Source: Silene conica (Eukaryota > Streptophyta > Magnoliopsida > Caryophyllales > Caryophyllaceae). From it: a stretch of 64,000 nucleotides of DNA. The stretch is from positions 77,737,460-77,801,459 of the forward strand of contig CM055317.2 of assembly GCA_029255685.2 (NCBI GenBank). The letters are read 5' to 3'. Shown here piece after piece: positions 24,390-35,963 of the stretch. The notes below the pieces were generated by a model that was not told the origin of the DNA, did no database searches, and saw only the letters and a list, made by a program, of their open reading frames with translations. Numbering within the stretch: position 1 is the stretch's first letter; the number at the start of each line of letters is the position of its first letter. Made by a program: the position numbers and the translations under genes.

Positions 24390-24759
24390 TATTGTTATAA
24401 TTATTGTTTTCCTACTCAACCTCGTGGTTGACCCTGTGTATTCGTGATCACCTGTGATGAACCAATTATTGGGGAGCAGATTGACAGGTGGCTGAGACTA
24501 AGGGGGAGCTATGGGAGGAAGAGCTTGGATCCGGACCAGAATAGATGTCTAGATCACCTTAGTCAGTTTAATACGAGTTGTACTTTATTTATGTTGTTAA
24601 GACCTTTGGATATGTAAGAACATGAATTGAGTTTAAAGTTAATTTAAAGTACTGTTTATCTTCCTTTGTATCTACTGCCTCGGGAAACCGAGATGGTAAC
24701 ACCCTTATTTACCTGAGGAGTCCTAGTTCAGGCCCTTAAATAAATGGGGGTGTTACAAT

Positions 24760-25729
24760 TAAGGAGCCAGGGGGAGGGCACAGTGAAGGTAAGAACCGTG
24801 GGATTGGCTTGGGAAAGGGTCGCGGGAGAGTGAGTGTAGGGTGGAACTTTGATGTTCGGGTGAAGGGCTTTGAAGGTGGGGTAGTAGGCTAAGGTGTGGC
24901 CTTGGGTATGGCACCACTAACACTTACCTTTGAAGGGATTGCGAGGGGTTTGGGTTTGGGTGTTGGATTGGGTCGTAGTGGTGGTGGAGGTAGGACGATG
25001 GTAGTGGGTATTGTTGCGAGTGAACGTTGGATGGACTATGGCGGGAAAGTCAGTGGAGGGGGAGGGTGAGCGAACAGGGGCTGTGGTGAGGGTGAGTTCA
25101 CGGTTGATTAGTTTTTCGAGAAGTTCGGAAAAGGATATGGGATCGTCACAGGCATTGATAGCATCGATAACGGGTTGGTAAGAGGCGTCAAGACCATCAT
25201 GAACTTGATCAGTAACATCCTCAGTGGGGATGGTGGTGCCTAGGAGAGCGAGGTCATCGACGGTGGTTTTGATGCGGTTCATATAGTCGGAAATGGAGGA
25301 AGCGCCTTTGGTGGTATTTTTTAATTTGTGGCGGAGTTGTTTGATGTGGCCACGAGAGGGACGAGCGTAGGAGGCAGCAATAACAGTCCACACGGCATGG
25401 GTGGTGGTCAGACAGTTTAGGATGGGCGAAACAATGGAAGTTAAGGTGCTGGCCACGACAGAGAAGAGAAGTTTGTTTTGACGGTACCACGTTTCGAACG
25501 CGGGGTTAGGGGTGGGTGTTTGATCGTTGGTCGAGGCATAGGGAATGGTGATTGGTGGTGGCGGGGTTCCATCAATGAAGGCAGTGGGACCATATCCGTC
25601 AAAGAGTGATTCAAGTTGGAGACACCATTGACGGTAGTTGGTATCATCGAACTTGACTATAGAATGAACATAAAGTAGGATGAATTAGTTTTTTGGATCA
25701 TTTGGGTTTGGAATGGTAGCACCCGACAT
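24760..25729 (-). pseudogene. Copia gag (UBN2-type) remnant, minus strand
   Basis: From ATG 25729 the minus strand reads MSGATIPNPNDPKN, a TAA stop, then FILLYVHSIVKFDDTNYRQW and continues as a UBN2-type gag, including FETWYRQNKLLFSVVASTLT and SDYMNRIKTTVDDLALLG. The CCHC knuckle is spoiled: its second residue is a TAG stop (C-stop-WCHTQGHTLAYY) and the last cysteine is replaced by tyrosine. Gag binds element RNA in particles. The frame is cut at 24758 by the neighbouring LTR, so protease, integrase and RT are missing. A primer-binding site and a short LTR lie just upstream. Confidence 0.88.
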
Positions 25730-25781
25730 TGACGATCGAGGTGAGGAAAAAAACTGGTTTTTTAGAGAGGATAGAACCTTA

Positions 25782-25971
25782 CTCTTGATACCATGTAAAG
25801 AGAAAGGATTTGTATTATTTGATAAAGAGAATGGTGATTACAGAAGGAACTTGAGTAGAGAATAAATAATACAAGCAAAAGGGAGTTTGGAAGGGAAGGA
25901 CAACTCAAAGGATTACAAAGGTAAATGAGAGTTATTAGAGAATTGATTAATGCTAAATGGGCTTCTTAACA
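25782..25971 (-). repeat. Short copia LTR (178 bp) and primer-binding site
   Basis: On the minus strand the LTR reads TGTTAAGAAGCCCATTTAGC...CTCTTTACA (25971-25794), followed at once by TGGTATCAAGAG (25793-25782), close to the initiator-methionine tRNA binding site. It is the 5' LTR of the gag remnant. No duplication can be checked. Confidence 0.75.
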
Positions 25972-27491
25972 TTATATATACCGTGAGTCCGTGATGAATA
26001 ATATGCATCTCTCTTTTACCCTCTCTCAATCTATTTTGCTTATTTTCTCCTAAGTTCACTCTTTACATTTCCTCTTTTTTTTTTATTCTATAACATACAT
26101 TACATAAAACAGTTTTGTTTATAATTTTTCATAAGTTCAATGCGAATGGTTTTGTTTATAATTTTTCGTAAGTTTAATGCGATAAATTGACTTATTTGAT
26201 TTATTTTTATGAAAATCTATGGTTTTCTACTCCGTATTATAGTGGGCGTAGGGATGTAAAAATATGGTTTTCTACTTCATATTATAGTGGCGGAATTAGG
26301 ATTTAAGCGTAGAAAAAATGCAAAAATATCATGGCATGAGTGAGTAATAATATAAGATACATCCGAAAAAATTCAAAAACTCTTAACTAAAAACTTTGGA
26401 AATTTCAACAACTGAAGGGATGAAGGCCCCTACCCCTTACTAACACTTCTTAGCTTCACTCCGTACCAGAATAGAATTTTAAACAAATGGGATCTTGTAG
26501 CTTAGGACTTTAGGCCATACGGAGTATAAGTTATGGCTAGCATGACCCAACGAGAAATTGGGAACAAGTCGTTTTATTTGTGACTGGTAGTATATCACTA
26601 TATGTTACAAGTTGAAAATGAAGAGTGTTTTTTCTCATAGCAATGCAAATGAATGTAAGTGGAAAAAAACGAAGAATAAAAAGTGTTCATTACATATTAT
26701 AGAAGAGATACTATTTATTTTTAGTCTGAGACGAATAGTGTCCGTGTTCAACTAAATTTTGTGAATTGAGAAGGGGTGTGATTGACTAAAGCACATCTCT
26801 TATTCAAGTAATAATAGAGAGATAGTGTGACGGAGTGGTATGATGATGAAAGAGTCAAAACATTTGGAGTATAGCCGTATAGTACTAGATTACTAACGTC
26901 TTAAACCATACTAATGACTTTAAACGACGCAAACATAGGTACATTTATTGGTGCCATTTCTAATTTCTAACCACTACAACTACAAGTATAAATGAAAATG
27001 AGGACTTGGCTACCAATTTGTCTGCTAACAGTCAACTTTGACTGCAATTTCTACTCAAAAAGTACATCAATTTACATACAAATATCATTTCTTGAGAGAA
27101 ATAGGTCACTCCTCACAACTAGTTGACCTGGTAAACGAGCGGGTCAACTTCGGGCCATATCAGCGTTATTTCGAATTTGGGTCATTTATTATCAAGTTTT
27201 TAATGTATAAAAGTAAGTTTAAAACAACTAATATTTAGGTCGAGTTATACTTAATCGAGTCAATTCAAATTCGAACCTTGAATTCCAGTGTCAAGTGAAG
27301 TCAATTTTACCAAGTCTACTTGTCAAAAGTCCACGTAAGGATGGTGTAATTACAAATGAGTGGGAGCAAGCTAAGGTCCCTTTCATATTTGAATACAATA
27401 CGTACTTTGTCCATCGACAAAGTACTTTGTAAATCAATTCGATATAGATGAACTTCTTTGTTTATACAATATTTGTAAATCAATTCCTACT
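25972..27491. other. Intergenic, no feature recognised
   Basis: AT-rich unique-looking sequence. GTTTTGTTTATAATTTTTC is repeated at about 26111 and 26148, and short GGAGTAT words recur. No gene or bounded element is supported. Confidence 0.45.
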
Positions 27492-27677
27492 ATTATTAAC
27501 CCCTGGAATTCATGCATTCTCGTACCATTACATGGACCATTTAAGCCATCTCTTCGGGAGCTGTAATGGTCAAATGGTCATTGTCTCAGCTAATAATCGA
27601 ACCTGGGACCTCTCAACTCCTACATTTCTGCAAGCTTTAAAGTTTAACTCAGTTATCACTAGACTAACACCACTTGG
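27492..27677 (-). mobile_element. tRNA-derived SINE, copy 3
   Basis: The body matches the other copies. On the minus strand it begins CCAAGTGGTGTTAGTCTAGT (A-box region) and has the B-box-like GGTTCGATTATT. The tail has lost its A run. It is more diverged than copies 1 and 4. Confidence 0.75.
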
Positions 27678-27900
27678 TTTTCTACTATAACTTTAATGTT
27701 GGAGATTTGTAAATCTTACAATTCCTACTATGGTTATTTCATGGGAATAATCCAACCAATGTCTCATCTTCTAATATTAATTCATACTAACGATTTACTA
27801 TTAAGAGTTGGTCATGGTCCGTGCTTGGTTTTGATAATATGTTAAGTTGTTATGTGTATTGTGAAACTAACGTTAATCTCCGACATAAAGTCGTCGATAA

Positions 27901-28356
27901 CGGGGGTGTTTGGTTCAATCATAAAATGTATAAGGTATGGGTTTGGACGAGACAAATCCATACGGACCATACCATGTGTTTGTTTAGCAAATTTGAGGGT
28001 TTCATACCCATACCTCAAACCCACGAGGTATGGGTTTCCCATACCCTAGGAGGGGGTGGCCATCGGTATCAAACTACGATAAATAAAAATGTCAAAAATA
28101 AATACTAAAACATATTGTAAACGAATCATTTTATATAATTAATTGATAAAATAATCTTTATTTTCATGACTTTATACGTTAAAATTATTTTTTAAAGTAT
28201 TAGATTTTACATATTTCAACTCTTAACTTAGTTTCAAACACATACCACCTACAATTGAAACAAACATAAGGTATCAAGTATGAAATTCCAACCCCATACC
28301 ACCCAGATATGATTCCTGATTCCAAACCCATACCCGTACGCGAAACAAACGCCCCC
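27901..28356. mobile_element. Tourist-like (PIF/Harbinger) MITE
   Basis: The ends CGGGGGTGTTTGGTTC and (inverted) GGGGGCGTTTGTTTC are flanked by TAA on both sides (27898-27900, 28357-28359). The interior has GTATGGG-rich inverted sequence with no coding. Confidence 0.75.
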
Positions 28357-28359
28357 TAA

Positions 28360-29929
28360 ATGTTCTGGACCTAGGTTTGGAGAAAATGTTCTTTGTCTGG
28401 ACCTAGGTCTGGAAGAAAATGTTCTTTGTCTGGGCAATTTCTATTTCATTTTTTTCAAAATTTCAAATCGGCTTCGGGAATCTAACGTTAATCATACTAC
28501 GTTCTACTATATTACGAACTAAAAATCATCAATTTGAATCAAATTTAAATCGTAAGCTAATCTCGTTATTGTCATTCATCGTTGAAAATCGTTGAAAACC
28601 GTTGTTCGAATCGCTCATTGAAATCGTTGAAAACCGTTGATCGAATCGCTACTAAACCGTATTTTATTTTAGTGAGAAAACCGACACTTTCTTTTAATGA
28701 ATTTTAGTCAAATATTGCTAAATTGATATAAAGGGTTGAATAAGAGCAAAGTTGATAATTAATGTAAAAGTGTCGACGATAATTACTAATTTGTCGACGA
28801 CGTATAGTAACTTGGAAATAGAAACACAAATATAATACAATACGCCTTACAGTCTCCAGAGCCGAAAGCCGAAGGCCCAAAGCCCAAAACCCGGTAATGC
28901 TATTTATGGATAGTTCAGAGCACATTCTAGTCCGAAGAATTAGTGCCGTCGTTTTAGTTGGGCTTCAAGTACTCGTGCAAGCCCAATGAGCCTATTTAAT
29001 ATTTACCCACCAACATAGTCCATTCCCAGGGTAGTCTTACAAATTTTAATGGTTGTGTTAGAAAATGAATATTTTATTCTTATAATTTTATTTTTTCAAT
29101 ATTCTTTTATGAATTACTTTATCTTTCCTTTCCGGAGGAGACAATTTAACCTCGATAATCCGCGTCCTTTGTGAATTGTGAGTATAGATGGAAGTGGGTC
29201 GTGTCTCCTCATGTCAACCCACCGTTTTCGGAGAAGCAAATTGCACGGCCCATACATGGGAAAGTGGGTTTCGTGTTGTGCTGTGCCAATGAAACGAAAT
29301 GCCGACTTAGGCAAGGTCTACAATTCCACCACTTCAACGTTATTTTTTTTATATTTCGAGCGGGCTGTGTTATATATGAGCTAAATATGATATTCTTTCT
29401 CAAACTTCAGCTCAGACACAACTCACAAAATATCGTACCGTATTGAGTCGAGTCTTGTCAATCTTATGTAATGCTAAAATGGGCCATGAAATATATTGTA
29501 CGCGTCCAGTTTACATCTCTATTTATGTCCCCTGTGTTGTTTCTCAAACTTTTATTTCCTCGCCAATGTAAACCAATTGAAAAAAATAACATACTCAAAA
29601 GAGCCCCTATCTCCAACCCCAAGTCTTTGATGTGCTCCTAGACTACTACAATATCTAGTTTCGCTACCTTGCGAATGTCAATTGGTTACCCACTTGCATT
29701 TTAAAACCCCGTAAATATTTTCACAGGCATCATTTTAATTCAATGAGATTTAGTTTTTACCGATTAACAAGTATCCGTATCTAACTAATATTCTGTAGGA
29801 ACTAATAAGTTATATTTTATTTATCCGGTTTATTTTATGAATTTTAGTCCAATATTGCTAAATTGATATAAATATGAAATGTTTTAAGTAATATTTTATC
29901 ACAAAATCTCAAAGAAGACGGGAGATATC
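28360..29929. other. Intergenic with short local duplications
   Basis: No gene is supported. A ~33-bp direct duplication (CTGGACCTAGGTYTGGA...) lies at about 28367-28437, and GTTGAAAACCGTTG-type repeats at 28580-28640. Confidence 0.45.
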
Positions 29930-30090
29930 CGTCACTTCAGAGTGACCGATACCATTTTGTCTCACAAAATGCCCATTTAGAGGAGAGAGAGGGAAGCACA
30001 TGAGGGTAGCCCCACCTTGTCCTTCTACTCATTTTGTGAGTGTTATTATCCGTCTCTCCACCCGACCCGTCACAAACAAGACCAACTGTT
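29930..30090. mobile_element. Diverged Mutator-like MITE relic
   Basis: Inverted relative to the other copies: GGAGATATCCGTCACTTC at the left, then ACCATTTTGTCTCACAAAAT, and CCGTCACAAACAAGAC at the right. Edges are approximate. Confidence 0.5.
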
Positions 30091-30378
30091 TTATTTTATT
30101 TATCCGGTTTATTTGTTCACTTATTAAAATTTTGAGTGTCTAAACTCTTTGTTTAACTTTCTATTTTGGGAAGGATTTTAAAGAGTAATTTGATGATCTA
30201 TTAAAGGTTATTATCCACTTCTCATCTATATATTACCGTCTGCGTCTGCGGATTCGGCTTCAATCTCAAACAGTTATGTTGTTTTGTGTTTTTATGTCAA
30301 AACCAAAGCTAAACACATAATCGCGACGGAGGAAATATCATTTAGAAATTAAATATACAAAGTTTAGATTGAGTATAA

Positions 30379-30666
30379 GAAGTCGTTTGGTTGCACGTAA
30401 GAATTCGTATTAACTACAAACTCGTAAAACACTTGATTTTAGAATTTATGTGAATTAAAAAATATTGTTTGGTTGCCACGTAGGAAGTGCAATTCGTGTA
30501 GGCATTGTCTAAGGGGACCTAGGTAAGTCACTTCCTCCATTATGGAGGAATTGCAATTCATGTGAATTTCAAATTCATGTGAATTGGGGTAGTCAAACAA
30601 AAGGTCAATTTTACAATTCACGTGAATTTAAATTCCTACATTTTTTAGTGCGTAACCAAACGCCCT
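30379..30666. mobile_element. Tourist-like (PIF/Harbinger) MITE
   Basis: The ends GAAGTCGTTTGGTTGC and (inverted) AGGGCGTTTGGTTACGC are flanked by TAA (30376-30378, 30667-30669). The interior has several AATTCATGTGAATT palindromes. Confidence 0.7.
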
Positions 30667-30669
30667 TAA

Positions 30670-31964
30670 ATAGTTCACCCCGCTAAATTTTTTTTTTAGC
30701 CCTGGCTAACGGGAAATCCAGACTCCCTGTGTAAACCATAAACGCACAATAAGGCGACACATTTGAGAGTGTAACCCTAACAGGCTGTTAAGATTAGTTA
30801 TGAAAGATACTCTATAACAACCCAGTTAAGACAATGATGATAAGGTACCGAAAGATAAGTGTATGTTATAGCCTACAGGTTGCTTGTTACCTTAGAATGA
30901 AAGTTGGATCGGTATGGTACTCTAACTAACTAATTAACCACTCAACTCACTCGCCTTATCATCAATTCATAATAATTCATAATTACATGATCATGATCAT
31001 ACAATTTAGTCTTACGGTTCTATGATTGAGCGAGGCAAGTAGGCAACCCTACCCGACCCCCACGAATTTCATTAATCAAGCCTGCCCTACATCATATTAA
31101 CACATTCGTGACGCGCAATATCCGTGATAGGCTTGTAACGGTTTAAATAAATCTCGTATAGTTTTCTGAGCACGTTACTTTTTGTTCTATGTGCTCAACA
31201 GCTCAAGTAGTTAATATTTAATCCGTTTCAAACTTGTGACGAATAAATCCGTAACTGAGAACTAATTATTTACCAATAATTCTTGAACTAGTAGTACTTC
31301 CTAGTGCCATGCTTTTTGGTTCTGTTATCCTTATCCATCATTATATCTTTATAAGAAAGCAATATAACGTTATTGTTACTATCATCCGATGTGTCATTCT
31401 AATTTCCAATTTGTAATACAGTATTTGTATATATCAATTCAATATCGGTATATGTCCTAACTCCTAATAAATCTTTAAGTATATCATAATTGGATGGTCT
31501 TATCTTGTTACATCCTACTCAGCATTTATCTTCATTTTAATTACTATTTCAAAACCTAGATAATACAAATTCATACTTGAAACAGGTTTTAATAAGTGTG
31601 AATTGTAAAAAAAAAAACAATAATCATATTAGCTAACTCAATGAATATATAACACAGTGTTATTTTCGGTCGAACTTAACTAAACCGGACTTAATAAAGT
31701 TGAACTGAATTAAAATGTAGTAAGAGTTAATTTGCGAAGAGTTGAACTGAACTGAATTGAACTAAACCGATTTAAAATTAAGTCCAAAAGTAAAAGACCT
31801 AAGAACATGAGTTGTTAGGATGAAAACGCATGTCTCATATCGGTAGAATAAAAATAAAATATCATTTTTAGGAGGGTTTACAAAATATTATGAGGCCTTT
31901 TGGAAAGGAGTCTAAAAGTAACTCCACTAGGTATTGACCCAAACCGGACAATATTGTACTATTA
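30670..31964. other. Intergenic, no feature recognised
   Basis: No gene or bounded element is supported. Direct GAACTGAA/TGAATTGAACT words recur around 31700-31780. Confidence 0.45.
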
Positions 31965-32880
31965 TTAGGTTTAAACCCGTGAAATTTCACGGGTCTGCTC
32001 TAAAATCTTAATATGTTTCTAACTGCATTCTAAGCTTAAAATGACTTTTTTTTTGGTGCAAAGCTTAATATGACTTATATACAGTAATATAATGAACTGC
32101 AATATAAAATGATAACATAGAATACAACATTTGAATTTTAAGAGCATCTCTGATATCATCTATTTTCTGTATTAACTCTTTGTTTCCCATTAATCTATGA
32201 CGCCACTGTAAATTTCGGCCTATTAGCATGTTCGCTTTCAAGTAACGTTTAGTCAGTCGGTGCGTAAATGCGATTAGTGAGATAAGTGCAAATGAAAGAT
32301 TAAAACTGTGAAAAGTGGTGCGAGAGATTAGAGAAATATATGACTAATGTGAGTAATGTCTGATGAAAGTCTTTTACCTATGTTTGACATAAGTTTTTGG
32401 TTACTTATTTGTTATCTTAATTAAACGTGATTTTATGTAGTATTTTTAGGAAATAAATGTCTAAATTAAAGGGAGATATTTTTTTGGTACTTATTTGTTA
32501 TCTTAAGCATGATTTTAGCTACTATTTTAGGATGTAAATATCGAAATTAGTGAGAGTTAATTAGATGAACAGTAACTCGTCTGTGAGACCGTTTCACGCG
32601 TACAACGGATTCATTTACTTGTATTAAATGAGAAATTTATTATAAAAACAGATGGTCTCATGGTGTGAGACCATTTTATTGTAGAATTTGTGTTAGATGA
32701 AATACCTTCTATATTCTCCCCCATTAATTTAGCAAACTGCAATTGCATTACTGTTTTTCATATTTGAAATTTTAATTAATTAATATCCCCATGGGTTTCT
32801 TTAACAGCCACATAGGTTTACGTTTGCAATTTAAGATGCCACATCAGCTTATTTGGCAATTGCATTAAAGAAATATATGA
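31965..32880 (-). mobile_element. Non-autonomous Helitron
   Basis: On the minus strand it starts TCATATATTTCTTTAATGCA at 32880 (preceded by A) and ends with the hairpin CCCGTGAAATTTCACGGG, a short spacer and CTAA at 31965 (followed by T). The 5' end closely matches that of the Helitron at 48920-51517. 916 bp, no coding. Confidence 0.85.
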
Positions 32881-34898
32881 TGGACAGTGAACAATGGCGC
32901 AATAACAACTAACACGAGATATTCCCACTTTTACACAATATAAGTGAATTGGAAAAAATATTATTTATTTATCTTTGTTTATTAAAATAATTGCGGTAAT
33001 CAATTATAATTGCGGAATTAAAGTTGAGAATGATAATAAAAGAGATTGGCAGATATGTTGGAAGGTAAAGTGGGTGGACCAATGAATGAAATTAGCCACC
33101 CGTGGTTCAGTTACAGATACGTAGAAAAATCATGGATCGAGTTGATCGGAAAGACGTGTTTGTTGGTTGATCTCATAAAGTCATAGTGGCATAGTCCTAT
33201 GTGTCTGAAATTATCCAATTACTATACTTGTCCGATGGTCCTACAAAATTATACGTTGGCCCCAATTTCCAACAGCTTATTTGCTTCTGTTTTAGTGTTA
33301 ATGTGTTATGGGCAGAGACTCCCCATTCTTCACTTGCTTTCTGTTCATCTCAATCTCATCTGTGCTATTACTTTATCTCAATCAATCAATAATTAACTTC
33401 ATTAAATATATTTTCCCTATTTGCATTATTTAGATTCCTTGCTTTCCGTTATTTCAGACGTTATTAGCTTGAAGATTAACGGAATTTTTAGATTAACTAG
33501 GGTTATTTAGCAAACTCATTGGACTATTTGGGATAAATGGATCCACCTCATCAGTTCTTTTCCAGTTTTTTTAATGAAACTGTTAAGGACTCGAACGACT
33601 TTAGTGTTTTCACCCCATTCCCTTAAACTAGTATAATGGGTGTTTGTCGCTTCGTGTTAAGTGTTAAATCACAAGTATAAGCAAGGCCGCGGGTAACTCA
33701 TCGGTTTCTTCTCTTCCCATTTTTTTTAAGTTACTACATGACTTTTCTATTTCTAATACTTGCAGTAGTTGTTGGAATGTGGTACATATACAAGCCGCTG
33801 GAATCCTCAACGACTTCACTAAAAAACCTAGAAAATAAAATAAAACTGGTGACGTGGACTCATTCACTCAAAATAGTTTGAAATAGGTAATAAAAGTCTA
33901 ATTGTTTGCGAAATAAACTCTTGTTAGCCAAAAAAATTCAAATTAACCCGGTTTTAATTAGTTACAACATCCTACAAGTTTGAGTATATCTTCTCTCAAC
34001 TTCCGTCCTTTCATAAATTTTATACTTATTTTTGTTATTCTACATAGTATCAGAATGCAAGCCTACGACAATATGACAACTTAAATTTTGATGAATCTTA
34101 AACCAAGGCATCTAATGAGTAGTTGTATATGTAGAATTACCAAAGAGGATTTAAAACCCATGCATGCTCTTCGTTTTATGAAAGGCAAGGCCGAGTCCCT
34201 GTATTTATCAGTCGTTTCTGCAGTCTATCTAGACTGAATTTCTATAGTAAAATATTAATATATACTTCTTAACCTACGTACCAGACCTAGTTGCTGATTT
34301 TATTATTTATATTTTATCAAGCCTAGTTAAATCTAAGAATTCCACATTATTTTTGGTTAAATTGAAACCACGTATGGGGACTACATGCAAATACCAAGTT
34401 CCAAAACATGTTTCAGCAGATCCATTTCAAACCATTTGAAATAGAACTAGTTCCTGAAATTTATTTTACTTTACCTTTTTTATTTTAATTAATATTTGTC
34501 CTTATTCAAGACTTTAAAATGTATTTAATCAATCAGTTACGAGTTACAACACTTTAAAATATATCTGAAGCAAAAAAGAATGGAAGAAGATGAGTTAGTA
34601 AATTGGACGATGATGAATCAAAAGGCCTTATTATAGTTAATAAAATGAACAAGTTGTGAGAAGCATTGTTAATGCTTCACGTATAATTCAATTTTCTGAA
34701 AAGGAAAACCAACAAACAATACAAAAAGGAAAGTAAATCCAAAACTTGAACGCCAATCTTAATCATCCAAACATCCAATACCCTATACTTCCTCTGACAT
34801 CAACATCAACATCAACATCAACATCAACCAATGCCTCTCCATACTACTCTCTTATCCTAGCCATACTCACCTCTATAGAATCTATTATTATTATTATA
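32881..34898. other. Intergenic; one short microsatellite
   Basis: No gene is supported. A (CATCAA)n run lies at about 34799-34829. The short open stretches at 33199-33396 and 33664-33867 have no recognisable domain. Confidence 0.5.
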
Positions 34899-35090
34899 AC
34901 AAGTCTTACTTGCGACGGGTTACTATTATAACGGATATTTTGTGAACTAAAATGGATATAAAATGAGTTAGTGGAGAAAGGGGACCACATGAATAGTGTT
35001 GGAGAGAGAGAAAAAGTGGGTATTTTGTGAGAGAAAACGGTATCCGTCACAAACTTGCGACGGATAGTACCGTTGCAAATAAGAATTTGT
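34899..35090. mobile_element. Mutator-like MITE, copy 2
   Basis: Ends ACAAGTCTTACTTGCGACGG and (inverted) ACAAATTCTTATTTGCAACGG. Nearly identical to the copy at 36799-36993. Both flanks are ATT microsatellite, so the duplication is ambiguous. Confidence 0.8.
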
Positions 35091-35472
35091 GTTATTATTA
35101 TTATTATTATTATTATTAAATTAAATAAATGGTAAGTCTTATTTAATAAGTATTATACATTCGTCTTAAGTTTAACACAGATTAATTAAAATATCATACC
35201 ACATGTGACATGTTTGTATAAGAGAAATATATTATTTTTTCTTATATACTCCGTATTTTTATATATATAAGTGATATGCTTGTTGACCGGTCTTAAATTT
35301 AAAACAGACTATGTTGTCTTAAATATGAATTTCTCTTAAATAAATCACATATTTCATTGAAATCGGACACTATCCGTCATAAGTTAAAGACGGATAATGT
35401 CTTTCTTACAATATGCAAACGACGTCATCCATGGATTGCTCCATTTTCCCCCACTTGCCTTATTAGTTATTA

Positions 35473-35730
35473 CTCCCTCCATTCAAGTCCACACTACCAC
35501 TTTCTTTTTACACGTTTGCCAACGCGTACTTTATACGGTAAATATTGTTAGCTACGTATTTTCAAAAATTATAAAAGTTAGATATTAATAATATACTCGT
35601 AAAGACGAATCAAACAAGATCCCGCATGGATATAATTTCATTTACGTATCGAGAGAAAATCGGATTTGAATGATCGTTTGTGAATAGTGTGTAAAATGCA
35701 AAGTGGTAGTGTAGTCTTGAATGGAGGGAG
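35473..35730. mobile_element. Stowaway MITE (Tc1/mariner)
   Basis: Inverted ends CTCCCTCCATTCAAG...CTTGAATGGAGGGAG, extending about 33 bp with one mismatch, and a TA duplication on each side (35471-35472, 35731-35732). 258 bp, 233 bp upstream of the BXL start codon, so it lies in the proximal promoter. Confidence 0.95.
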
Positions 35731-35865
35731 TATAAGACATAACTATATCCATCTTTACCTTATAACGAATAGTGTACTATATCACGAACATGATTCTTCG
35801 TAAACAAAAATGGCCCCGAAAGATTAAAAATAAAATCCGAATCCAACATGGTAGATAGCTCACAC

Positions 35866-35873
35866 TATAAATA
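35866..35873 (+). promoter_or_regulatory. TATA box of the BXL gene
   Basis: TATAAATA lies 98 bp before the ATG at 35964. A transcription start about 30 bp downstream would give a ~65-nt A/C-rich leader, which fits the sequence. Inferred from position and consensus only. Confidence 0.65.
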
Positions 35874-35963
35874 TGCACCCATTTTGTTACATCTTCATTC
35901 ACAAGTCTTAAACAAACCTCAATAACATCCTTACATATAACTCAAAAAATAAAAAAAAATAAA

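Larger units (their letters stand above)
22390..24757 (+). repeat. Large LTR (2,368 bp), probably Ty3/gypsy 3' LTR
   Basis: It starts TGTAATACCTCG right after an AAGGGGGGAAGAC polypurine tract and ends GGGGGTGTTACA, so both ends match as inverted TGTAA-C/G-TTACA. Inside are an ATT microsatellite (23650-23735) and a 27-bp minisatellite (24226-24389). No second copy lies in the window. It directly abuts a copia gag remnant at 24758, so it probably inserted into that element; the other junction is not visible. Confidence 0.68.

Noticed and set aside
24084..24447. Overlapping repetitive open frames (WCWIGAEYI and GVGSVRSIY repeats)
   Set aside because: They are produced by the 27-bp minisatellite, whose period is a multiple of three; there is no domain and the region lies in an LTR.
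22390..24757. Solo LTR
   Set aside because: The left flank is a polypurine tract and the flanks give no matching 5-bp duplication, so a 3' LTR attached to a decayed interior fits better.
27821..28108. 95-codon frame over the Tourist-like MITE
   Set aside because: It crosses the element boundary, is mirrored by open frames on the other strand, and has no domain.
34799..34829. Telomere- or CRISPR-like short repeat
   Set aside because: It is a plain (CATCAA)n microsatellite with no spacers.
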